Assembly (NCBI GenBank): GCA_964464435.1
Contig: CAYXGE010000003.1
Span: forward strand, 1-48,795
Length of the DNA: 48,795 nt
Direction: 5' to 3'
Source: CAYXGE01 sp964464435
GTDB lineage: Bacteria > Pseudomonadota > Gammaproteobacteria > Burkholderiales > Methylophilaceae
The notes beneath the pieces are model-generated. The model made no database searches and was not told the DNA's origin. It worked only from the letters and a program-made list of their open reading frames with translations. Positions within the stretch are counted from its first letter, which is position 1, and each line of letters opens with the position of its first letter. The position numbers were made by a program, and so were the translations under genes. Shown one piece after another: positions 27,519-35,155 of the stretch.

Positions 27519-28619
27519 ATGATTGCAATTGTTTATCCTCAATTTTATGGTGTTGGCGGAATCGCACGTTATCTTGATTCATTTCTAGCTAATTTGCCAC
27601 CACTTCACCCAACCATTTATGTGATTACTGGCGATGAGTTAAGGGTAGAGCGCCATTATAAAAATGTGGAGCTAATACATTTACCGTTTACTTCTAATCG
27701 TTTTAATTTGTATTTTTGGACGCTTAAAGCAAAAAAAATTGTGCATGAATTGCATAAGCAAAGAAAAATTCAATTTGTTAATTTACATATCCCACCACTC
27801 ATCCCCGGCTTATTATTAGGTAAAAAAGTGCCAATCATCCTCACTGCGCACACCACCTACATTGGTATGTCTGGGCAGTTTTACCAAACAAAATACTTTG
27901 ATAGTCAATGGTCCAATCTTGAGATTGCAATCAAAAAATGGATGGAGTTGCGTATTTTTAAACAAGCAACAAAAATAATCACATTGACGCAACAAGGAAA
28001 ACAGGAGTTGATTTCTTATGGTATTAATAAACCAATTGAGGTGATTGCCAATGGTGTGGATATTGCATTGTTTCATCAAGACCAAGCAGTTAAAAAACAG
28101 TTTGACGTAATTTTTAGCGGCCGAATTGAAGTGCGAAAAGGGAGCAGGGCGGTTGTCGATTTATGTAATCAATTAATTGAACAGAAGCCAGATATTAAGA
28201 TTTTGATTGTAGGCTATGGCGATGATGATGCCTACGTCAATAGCCATCTTGCATCTCGCGCACAACAAGTTACATTGACTGGTAAGGTGAGTTTTGCATC
28301 GATGAAGCAATATTATCAACAGAGCCAAGTATATGTGTCGACCTCTTATTACGAGGGTCTGCCAGGCACTTGCCTAGAGGCAATGGCAATGGGGCTGCCA
28401 GTGATTGCGTGGGATTTTTCATTTTACGAGGGGTTGGTTGTGCCAGGTGAAACTGGTTATTTGGTCCCGCCAAACAATATTGCCGATATGGCTACCGCGA
28501 TTGTGACCTTATTAGCAGATAAAGATCGCATGCATGAAATGCATAAACAAACGATTTCACATGTAAATCAACACTATAACTGGCAAACGTTATCGCAAAA
28601 AATCTTGTCAATCTTTTAA
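27519..28619 (+). CDS. Glycosyltransferase, family 4
   Basis: A 366-residue GT-B enzyme: VYPQFYGVGGIARYLDSFL at the N-terminus, IIVVTAHTTY-like acceptor region (IILTAHTTYIGMSG), IEVIANGVDIALF between the domains, then FDVIFSGRIEVRKGSRAV, VTLTGKVSFASM and GTCLEAMAMGLPVIAWD in the donor site. Last of the run of assembly enzymes before a hairpin and galE. Cytoplasmic or peripheral; specificity unknown. Confidence 0.9.
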   Translation: MIAIVYPQFYGVGGIARYLDSFLANLPPLHPTIYVITGDELRVERHYKNVELIHLPFTSNRFNLYFWTLKAKKIVHELHKQRKIQFVNLHIPPLIPGLLLGKKVPIILTAHTTYIGMSGQFYQTKYFDSQWSNLEIAIKKWMELRIFKQATKIITLTQQGKQELISYGINKPIEVIANGVDIALFHQDQAVKKQFDVIFSGRIEVRKGSRAVVDLCNQLIEQKPDIKILIVGYGDDDAYVNSHLASRAQQVTLTGKVSFASMKQYYQQSQVYVSTSYYEGLPGTCLEAMAMGLPVIAWDFSFYEGLVVPGETGYLVPPNNIADMATAIVTLLADKDRMHEMHKQTISHVNQHYNWQTLSQKILSIF

Positions 28620-28645
28620 AATTTAAAAAGATTTCAATCGTGTCA

Positions 28646-28667
28646 ATAGTTATTTCGGACTATTTTT
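28646..28667 (+). terminator. Hairpin with T-run before galE
   Basis: ATAGT and ACTAT pair around TATTTCGG and run into six Ts (28662-28667). It probably terminates the glycosyltransferase operon. Its sequence TAGTTATTTCGGACTA closely resembles the palindrome at 7858, so it may also be a regulatory half of the same motif family. Confidence 0.5.
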
Positions 28668-28729
28668 TGGCCTAAATCTATCGCACTCATCCTTTATGCT
28701 TGTTTCAAGTTGTTTATTTGGAATACAGC

Positions 28730-29752
28730 ATGTCGATATTAGTCACGGGCGGCGCTGGTTTTATTGGCTCGCACACTTGTTTGCAATTAATAGAAGATGG
28801 TCAACAAATTGTCGTGGTTGATAATTTTTCGAACAGTCAAATGGAATCTATTCGGCGCGTGCAACGTATGTCTGGCGTTGATTTTCCGTTTATCGAGGGT
28901 GATGTACGTGACAAAGACCTGATGCGCTCGCTATTTCAGCAATATGCTATTTCTTCAGTCATTCATTTTGCTGGGCTCAAGGCAGTAGGGGAGTCCAACG
29001 CGTTTCCCCTTAAATATTATGACAATAATGTGCAAGGCAGTTTAAACCTGCTTGAAGTCATGACAGAGTTCGACGTGAAGTCTATCGTCTTTAGTTCATC
29101 CGCAACTGTTTATGGTGACCCAGCGACATTGCCGATTAAAGAGGGGTTTTCCTTAAGTGCAACCAATCCTTATGGTCGTTCAAAGTTGATGATTGAAGAC
29201 ATTTTAAGAGACCTACATCAATCGGATGACACATGGCGCATTTGTATCTTGCGCTACTTTAATCCAATTGGCGCGCACGCTAGTGGATTGATTGGTGAAA
29301 ATCCCAACGGTATACCTAACAACTTATTACCTTATGTGACAAAAGTCGCCATTGGTCAGTTGCCAACACTCCGAGTATTTGGAAACGATTACGCCACAAA
29401 AGATGGCACCGGTGTGCGCGATTACATCCATGTCATGGACTTGGCCGATGGGCACCTAGAAGCAGTGAAGTATTTAAGTAGTCATCAGGGTTTAATCGCC
29501 GTCAATTTAGGTACAGGTAAGGGTTACAGCGTATTGGATGTTATTAACGCCTTTGCAAAAGTATCGCAAAAACAGATTCCTTTTGAGTTTCACCCTAGGC
29601 GACAAGGCGATGTTGCCGTGAATTATGCTGACCCACAACTTGCCAAAGATTTATTTGGCTGGGTGGCAAAACGGGATTTAGAACAAATGTGCCAAGATGC
29701 GTGGCGATGGCAGTCCAGCAATCCACATGGTTTTGTTGCAAAAATACCTTAA
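28730..29752 (+). CDS. galE: UDP-glucose 4-epimerase
   Basis: I use ATG 28730 (MSILVTGGAGFIGSH), since the 10 extra upstream residues do not fit the family. The 340-residue product matches the usual GalE length of about 338. It has the NAD-binding TGGAGFIGSH, the catalytic Ser in FSSSATVYG, the YGRSK Tyr/Lys pair and the RDYIHVMDLADGH signature. It interconverts UDP-glucose and UDP-galactose, supplying galactose units for the locus polymer. It has its own upstream spacer with a hairpin, so it may be transcribed separately from the assembly genes. Confidence 0.95.
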   Translation: MSILVTGGAGFIGSHTCLQLIEDGQQIVVVDNFSNSQMESIRRVQRMSGVDFPFIEGDVRDKDLMRSLFQQYAISSVIHFAGLKAVGESNAFPLKYYDNNVQGSLNLLEVMTEFDVKSIVFSSSATVYGDPATLPIKEGFSLSATNPYGRSKLMIEDILRDLHQSDDTWRICILRYFNPIGAHASGLIGENPNGIPNNLLPYVTKVAIGQLPTLRVFGNDYATKDGTGVRDYIHVMDLADGHLEAVKYLSSHQGLIAVNLGTGKGYSVLDVINAFAKVSQKQIPFEFHPRRQGDVAVNYADPQLAKDLFGWVAKRDLEQMCQDAWRWQSSNPHGFVAKIP

Positions 29753-29790
29753 ACATTGCGTTTTTGAATCGAGCCAACTTTTACAAAATA

Positions 29791-29806
29791 TAGTCCATTA
29801 GGACTA
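29791..29806. promoter_or_regulatory. TAGTCC-ATTA-GGACTA palindrome upstream of a glycosyltransferase gene
   Basis: A perfect 6-bp inverted repeat, 86 bases before the next start codon. It resembles the palindromes at 7858 and 28646. TGG...TGC elements follow 15 bases later (29821-29836), but their GG-to-GC distance is 11, one more than the sigma-54 norm. Confidence 0.4.
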
Positions 29807-29892
29807 GATAAAAGTCTGTATGGATAATCTTAATGCAACTAGAAAAACGCATCATTACACACAATTAATCAAGATGTATTTAAGGGGATGAA

Positions 29893-31299
29893 GTGGAGAA
29901 TTTATTAGCTAGATTGTTGGCTCGTAGCAAATCACTTAAAAATAGTGGAATGCGTTTTTCTCAAACATTCGTATCTAATTCAATTAATACATTTCAATCA
30001 AATTTAGCAATTTCTCAAATCATTGAAACCTTGTTTAAATCAGTTAACTCACCAGTCTATGCAATGAACGGTCTATCCAACGCTAACTCACAATCAACGC
30101 TTATGCCGTTTAACTTAGATGTTAATGCAGAACCTGATATGAGTTATGCAGATATTTTTGTTAGAGAAAAAACGCAAACAAAAAAACCATTAAATGTAAT
30201 GATGATGGGGTTAAGAGGGTTTCCTAATGTACAAGGTGGCGTGGAAAAACATGCAGAAAATTTAGCACCTTTACTGGTGTCACTTGGCTGTAATGTTGAA
30301 GTGATTGTGCGCTCACCTTACCATCAAGGCAGTGAAGGTAAAGAGTGGGGCGGTATTAAATTTACAAGCATTTGGGCGCCTAAGCAAAAAGGTCTAGAAG
30401 CCATTTTGCATTCATTTTTAGGTGTGTTGTATGCTGCTGTTAAGCGCCCAGATATTTTACATATTCATGCAATTGGCCCAGCGTTGATGACACCACTAGC
30501 AAGATTGTTAGGGTTAAGAGTAGTAGTTACCCATCACGGTGCGGATTACGAAAGGCAAAAATGGGGATTTTTTGCACGTAAAATATTGCAGTTGGGTGAA
30601 TGGATGGGAATGCGCTTTTCAAATGGCAGAATTGTCGTTTCCAAAGTCATTCGTGATTTAGTGGTTCGTAAGCATGGGGTGTATTCGGCCTATATTTCAA
30701 ATGGCGTGGTCATGCCAACTGAGCCAGCGTCTGAATCATTCATTCAATCATTTGGCATTGAGAAAAATAAGTATATCTTGATGGTGAGTAGATTTGTACC
30801 TGAAAAACGCCATCTTGATTTAATTAACGCCTTTAATTTAGCGAATTTGAGTGATGTTAAATTGGTATTGGTGGGTGAGTCAGACCATCCTGACCAATAT
30901 GTGGTCAATGTAAAAAATGAAGCGGCTAAAAATAAAAATATCGTCCTAACAGGGTTTCAAACGGGTGAAACATTAGCCAGTTTGTATCAACATGCTGCTG
31001 TGTTTGTGTTGCCATCGTCACATGAAGGGCTTTCCATTTCATTACTTGAATCATTAAGTTATGGTCTACCCACCATTGCCAGTCGAATTCCGGCCAATCT
31101 CGAAGTTGGTCTTTCACAAGCTTGTTATTTTGAATTGGGCAACGTGCCGCAATTAGCAGACTTATTAGCATATAAGATGCAACTCTCACATCAATCAGTT
31201 GATGAGCGAGCAACTATTCTGAATTGGGTAAGCGACGAATTTAATTGGCATAAAATTGCCATGAAAACATTACGCGAGTATCAATCAGCCACTTACTAA
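29893..31299 (+). CDS. Glycosyltransferase family 4 with N-terminal extension
   Basis: The GTG start at 29893 has AAGGGG five bases upstream and is the best supported start. The 468-residue product begins with about 95 residues of no recognised domain (Ser/Asn-rich, MENLLARLLARSKSL). A family 4 GT-B core follows: MMGLRGFPNVQGGVEKHAE, LHIHAIGPALMTPLARLL, VVTHHGADYERQKWG, YILMVSRFVPEKRH and SHEGLSISLLESLSYGLPT. The GGVEKHAE and HHGADYERQKWG pattern is typical of rhamnosyl/galactosyl-type EPS transferases, but specificity is not proven. A strong hairpin follows its stop. Confidence 0.88.
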   Translation: MENLLARLLARSKSLKNSGMRFSQTFVSNSINTFQSNLAISQIIETLFKSVNSPVYAMNGLSNANSQSTLMPFNLDVNAEPDMSYADIFVREKTQTKKPLNVMMMGLRGFPNVQGGVEKHAENLAPLLVSLGCNVEVIVRSPYHQGSEGKEWGGIKFTSIWAPKQKGLEAILHSFLGVLYAAVKRPDILHIHAIGPALMTPLARLLGLRVVVTHHGADYERQKWGFFARKILQLGEWMGMRFSNGRIVVSKVIRDLVVRKHGVYSAYISNGVVMPTEPASESFIQSFGIEKNKYILMVSRFVPEKRHLDLINAFNLANLSDVKLVLVGESDHPDQYVVNVKNEAAKNKNIVLTGFQTGETLASLYQHAAVFVLPSSHEGLSISLLESLSYGLPTIASRIPANLEVGLSQACYFELGNVPQLADLLAYKMQLSHQSVDERATILNWVSDEFNWHKIAMKTLREYQSATY

Positions 31300-31300
31300 T

Positions 31301-31333
31301 GATGAAAGAGTGGCGTTTACGCCATCTTTCATC
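31301..31333 (+). terminator. Strong hairpin after the family 4 glycosyltransferase
   Basis: GATGAAAGAGTGGCG and CGCCATCTTTCATC pair with a single bulge around TTTA. It starts 2 bases after the TAA stop. No long T-run follows, but the stem is long and stable. Confidence 0.6.
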
Positions 31334-31393
31334 ATGTGATTGTCATGAAATCTAGGTACCATCAAAATTTCATCATTAAGTTGTGCATGCGTC

Positions 31394-32797
31394 ATGAAAT
31401 TTCAGCAACAGCTTAGTTTTAATCGCGCCTTAAGCCATCATCAGTTAATCCGAATACTCATTGACCCTGTAATGATTATCATGACATTGATATTCATTGT
31501 GGTTGGCATTGAAGGCAAGCTTACCTCTCAATACATTGTATTAATCATCATCTTATTTGCTTTGAGTTTTCCTGGCAGTTGGCAAGGCTCTAAAAACCTT
31601 TTAAGAGAAGTGGGGCAAACACTCACGCAATGGTTATCAATGGTAAGTATTTTGCTGTTGTTTGGTTACGTAACAGGCTATTTAGATAGTTTTCCCATCA
31701 ATGTTACTTGCTTATGGTTAAGCGTTACTCCAGCAGTATTAATTTGCTCGCATGTGGTGGCTAACTATTATTTAACCAGCCAACATTACCTTGCCTACAT
31801 AAAAAAATCAGCAGTGATTGTAGGTGTTAACGAATTAAGTCACCAACTTTATGACCGAATCAATGCCAGCGTAACGCTAGGCGTTGAAATAAAAGGTTTC
31901 TTTGATGTGCTGGATGAGCAATCTGCGCAGTCTGAACAGTTGAATAACGCCCATTTAAGTAGCCCTTTTTTAGGCGGTATTGAAGCTTTGCCGAATTATG
32001 TCAGGCAGCACGACATTGATATCATTTATATCGCGCTACCACCGTCTCTACATAGCCAAATTTTGATGTTATTAGATGATTTAAAAGACACTACGGCTTC
32101 TATCTATTTTGTACCCAATTTTTTTATGGCCGATTTAATTCAGGCTAGAATTGATGACATCAACGGCATGCCAATTGTTGCTATGTGTGAAACCCCATTT
32201 ACGGGCGTTAACGGCATGATTAAACGCTTAAGCGACATGGTGTTCGCCAGTTTCATCTTATGTCTCATATTGCCTTTACTAATTATTATAGCCATTGGCG
32301 TGAAACTCAGCTCGTCTGGCCCTATTTTATTTAAGCAAAGACGATACGGATTAGATGGTCGCGAAATTACAGTGTATAAGTTTAGATCCATGAACGTTTC
32401 TGAAGATGGAGAGCATGTGGTGCAAGCCAAAGTAAATGATACTAGAGTGACTAAATTTGGAAAGTTTATAAGAAGAACTTCGCTTGATGAGTTACCACAA
32501 TTTATCAATGTCTTGCAGGGTAGAATGAGTATTGTAGGACCTAGACCTCATGCAATTAGCCACAATGAGATATATAGGAAATTAATCAAAGGTTATATGG
32601 TAAGGCATAAGGTCAAACCAGGAATCACTGGTTTGGCTCAAGTGAATGGATTTCGAGGTGAAACTCAATCAGTTGCTGCGATGAAATCGCGAATTGAATA
32701 CGATTTAGAGTATTTAAATAAATGGTCTCTATGTTTAGATATGAAAATTATTTTTAAAACTATTTTTTTGGTATTTACAGATAAAAACGCATATTAA
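31394..32797 (+). CDS. Undecaprenyl-phosphate sugar phosphotransferase (WcaJ/EpsB-like initiating enzyme)
   Basis: This 467-residue polyprenyl glycosylphosphotransferase has four N-terminal helices (about 20-130) and a CoA-binding-like middle domain (about 135-255). A further helix (about 280-305) leads to the bacterial sugar transferase domain: GPILFKQRRYGLDGREITVYKFRSM, TRVTKFGKFIRRTSLDELPQ, GRMSIVGPRPHA and VKPGITGLAQVNG (motifs listed in part). It moves a hexose-1-phosphate onto undecaprenyl phosphate and so starts the repeat unit. The layout predicts glucose or galactose-1-phosphate. It is the last EPS gene before the tRNA fragment. Confidence 0.93.
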   Translation: MKFQQQLSFNRALSHHQLIRILIDPVMIIMTLIFIVVGIEGKLTSQYIVLIIILFALSFPGSWQGSKNLLREVGQTLTQWLSMVSILLLFGYVTGYLDSFPINVTCLWLSVTPAVLICSHVVANYYLTSQHYLAYIKKSAVIVGVNELSHQLYDRINASVTLGVEIKGFFDVLDEQSAQSEQLNNAHLSSPFLGGIEALPNYVRQHDIDIIYIALPPSLHSQILMLLDDLKDTTASIYFVPNFFMADLIQARIDDINGMPIVAMCETPFTGVNGMIKRLSDMVFASFILCLILPLLIIIAIGVKLSSSGPILFKQRRYGLDGREITVYKFRSMNVSEDGEHVVQAKVNDTRVTKFGKFIRRTSLDELPQFINVLQGRMSIVGPRPHAISHNEIYRKLIKGYMVRHKVKPGITGLAQVNGFRGETQSVAAMKSRIEYDLEYLNKWSLCLDMKIIFKTIFLVFTDKNAY

Positions 32798-32842
32798 GTT
32801 TATAATTTAATTAAATAAATCAATAGTATAATACTTATTTAG

Positions 32843-32891
32843 CCCCCTCCTAAGGGGAGGGTCACACGTTCGATTCGTGTCGGGGGCACCA
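32843..32891 (+). repeat. 3' fragment of tRNA-Arg(CCT): probable integration scar (att site)
   Basis: The sequence from CCCCCTCCTAAG (anticodon loop with CCT) through the T-arm (CACACGTTCGATTCGTGT) to CGGGGGC-A-CCA is the 3' half of a tRNA-Arg. The 5' acceptor strand (expected GCCCCCG) and D-arm are absent: the 40 bases upstream are AT-rich. Such 3' tRNA copies are left at the far end of elements that integrate in tRNA genes. The orientation predicts the intact gene to the left, with the element between them. Confidence 0.8.
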
Positions 32892-32931
32892 AATCATGTA
32901 ATTTTTTTGAAATGGTTAGAGTGATATTATC

Positions 32932-33243
32932 ATGTCAGACAATTGCTTAGATTGTGGCGCATGTTGCGCAACCTATAGAGTGTCATTTTATTGGTCTGAA
33001 ACCGATGAACATCCTAATGGTGTCGTACCAACAAACTTAACCACGCAACTTACCCCTCATTTAGTGTGTATGCGCGGTACAGAATATAAACCGACAAGAT
33101 GTGTGGCCCTTGATGGTGAAATTGGAAAGGCTGTCAGTTGCTCTATATATTCGCAACGCTCAAGCACGTGTCGTGCGTTTGAAGCAGGTTCAGACGAGTG
33201 TTTAAAGGCTAGAGCGCTGCATGGTTTACCCGCATTAGATTAG
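32932..33243 (+). CDS. YkgJ-family cysteine-cluster protein
   Basis: A 103-residue protein. DCGACCATYRVSFYW lies near the N-terminus; further conserved cysteines occur in CMRGTEYKPTRCVAL, CSIYSQRSSTCRAFEAG and DECLKA. The pattern matches the zinc/iron-chelating YkgJ family, proposed to bind Zn or an Fe-S cluster. Function unknown. It is the first complete gene to the right of the tRNA fragment and faces uup convergently with 4 bases between. Confidence 0.88.
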   Translation: MSDNCLDCGACCATYRVSFYWSETDEHPNGVVPTNLTTQLTPHLVCMRGTEYKPTRCVALDGEIGKAVSCSIYSQRSSTCRAFEAGSDECLKARALHGLPALD

Positions 33244-33247
33244 GCGC

Positions 33248-35155
33248 TTATTGATGTTTGCTTTCTAAGAATTCCCATCTCACCATTTTCTCTGCAATTA
33301 AATTTTCAATAACATTAATCTTTGCTTGCAGTGTTTTGACAAGTTCGGGGTTTTGCTTGTAAATATTGCCATCTGCTAGCTGCAAATTGATGCTGGTTTG
33401 CTCGGTTTCTAATGCTTCAATTTCAGTAGGTAATGCTTCAAGTTCTTTTTGCTCTTTAAAACTAAGCTTGTTTTGCTTGGCTTTTGGTTCAGACTCTTTA
33501 ACTGGCGCTTTAGTGCTTGCTGGCTTATTCTGTGTTTCTATTTGCATAGTGCGTTGTTGGTTGAATCTAAACCAATCATCGTATCCACCACCAAACTCGG
33601 TGAGAATGCCATTACCCTCAAAAGCAATCACTTGTGTGACAGTATTTTCTAAAAATGCTCGGTCATGGCTGACTAAAAATAAGGTACCAGGATACTCTTG
33701 AAGTAGGCTTTCCAATAATTCTAAGGTGTCAATGTCAAGGTCATTGGTGGGTTCATCTAATACCAACACATTGGCAGGGCGAGCAAATAAGCGTGCAAGT
33801 AATAAGCGGTTACGTTCTCCGCCCGATAGAGATTTGACTGGTGAGCGTGCACGTTGTGGCGGAAATAAAAAGTCTTCTAAATAGCTGATGACATGCTTAC
33901 GCTCATTACCAATTTCTACAAAATCTGAACCTGGACTAATAGTATCGGCAAGTGTTGCTTCCTCATTCAATTGTTCGCGCATTTGGTCAAAATAGGCAAC
34001 TTGCATATTGGTACCACGCTGAATTTTTCCACTATCGGCTTCTTCTTCGCCCAAAATCAGCTTGAGTAGGGTGGTTTTGCCTATACCATTAGGGCCAAGT
34101 AAGCCAATACGGTCGCCACGTAAAATGCGCGAGCTAAAGCCTTTAATCAGCACCTTATCGCCATATGCTTTTACTACATTATCAAGCTCAGCTACCAGTT
34201 TGCCAGAACGCTCACCTGCATCTAAATTGAGTTTAACATTGCCTTGGCGCTCACGGCGCGCGGCACGCTCTAAACGCAACTTTTCAAGTTGACGTACTCG
34301 ACCTTCGTTGCGTGTACGGCGTGCTTTGATGCCTTGACGTATCCATGCTTCTTCTTGTGCCAACACTTTATCGAATTTAGCGGCGTGCGTCGCTTCTACT
34401 TCTAGTAGCTCTGCCTTTTTAATTTGATATTGGCTATAGGTGCCCACAAAATCTGTCAGTTTGCCACGGTCTAGCTCAGTAATACGGGTTGCTAGTTTGT
34501 CTAAAAAACGTCTGTCATGGGTAATAAAAAGTACCGCACCCTTAAATCCAAGTAACAGGTCTTCAAGCCATTCAATGGCTTGTAAATCTAAATGGTTGGT
34601 TGGCTCATCGAGCAACAGTACTTCTGGTTCTGCTACCAGCGCACGACCTAATGCCACACGCTTACGCCAACCTCCTGAGAGCGTGGATACTAAGGCATCC
34701 GCATCAAGACTTAAACGGCTGAGGACTGTTTCTACACGGCTTTGCATATCCCAGCCACTTTGCGCATCTAACTCATGCTGTAGTGCCTCCATTTTCGGCA
34801 TGAGTACTTCAAAATCTGCATCGGCTTCACTCATGGCATGGGTAATGGCATGATATTGCACCAATATCTTTTGCATGTTTCCCAAGCCTTCAGCTACTGC
34901 TTCATAAATAGTGTGGCTAGCATCGAGTGCGGGTTCTTGTGGTACATAGACAATACGCACGCTAGGCGCGCGCCAAACAATGCCATCATCTAGTTTGATT
35001 TCACCCGCAATCGCTTTCAGTAAGCTTGATTTACCAGCGCCATTGCGACCGATTAAGCCAACACGCTCACCAGGGTCAAGTTGAAAAGCGGCTTGATCCA
35101 AAAGTGCATGGTGCCCAAAGGCAAGTGAGGCATTATCTAAGGTGATATAAGGCAT
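33248..35155 (-). CDS. uup: ABC-F ATPase Uup
   Basis: This 635-residue protein has the length of E. coli Uup. It has two ATP-binding domains in tandem with Walker A GRNGAGKSS and GPNGIGKTT, signatures LSGGWRKRVALGRAL and LSGGERNRLLLARLF, and DEPTNHLD and DEPTNDLD. An inter-domain linker (about 235-290, Arg-rich) and a C-terminal coiled-coil domain (about 560-635) are typical of Uup. There are no membrane segments. ABC-F proteins act on ribosomes, and Uup also binds branched DNA. It overlaps rep by one base (TAATG), forming an operon. Confidence 0.93.
   Translation of the reverse strand: MPYITLDNASLAFGHHALLDQAAFQLDPGERVGLIGRNGAGKSSLLKAIAGEIKLDDGIVWRAPSVRIVYVPQEPALDASHTIYEAVAEGLGNMQKILVQYHAITHAMSEADADFEVLMPKMEALQHELDAQSGWDMQSRVETVLSRLSLDADALVSTLSGGWRKRVALGRALVAEPEVLLLDEPTNHLDLQAIEWLEDLLLGFKGAVLFITHDRRFLDKLATRITELDRGKLTDFVGTYSQYQIKKAELLEVEATHAAKFDKVLAQEEAWIRQGIKARRTRNEGRVRQLEKLRLERAARRERQGNVKLNLDAGERSGKLVAELDNVVKAYGDKVLIKGFSSRILRGDRIGLLGPNGIGKTTLLKLILGEEEADSGKIQRGTNMQVAYFDQMREQLNEEATLADTISPGSDFVEIGNERKHVISYLEDFLFPPQRARSPVKSLSGGERNRLLLARLFARPANVLVLDEPTNDLDIDTLELLESLLQEYPGTLFLVSHDRAFLENTVTQVIAFEGNGILTEFGGGYDDWFRFNQQRTMQIETQNKPASTKAPVKESEPKAKQNKLSFKEQKELEALPTEIEALETEQTSINLQLADGNIYKQNPELVKTLQAKINVIENLIAEKMVRWEFLESKHQ

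Noticed and set aside
28668..28684. Sigma-54 promoter before galE
   Set aside because: TGGC and a later GC are present but the GG-to-GC distance is 12 bases, not 10.
32800..32891. Complete functional tRNA-Arg
   Set aside because: The acceptor 5' strand and D-arm are missing and the sequence there is AT-rich.
34440..34853. Plus-strand open frame inside uup
   Set aside because: Antisense to a well-supported ABC-F gene; Ser/Arg-rich composition typical of shadow frames.
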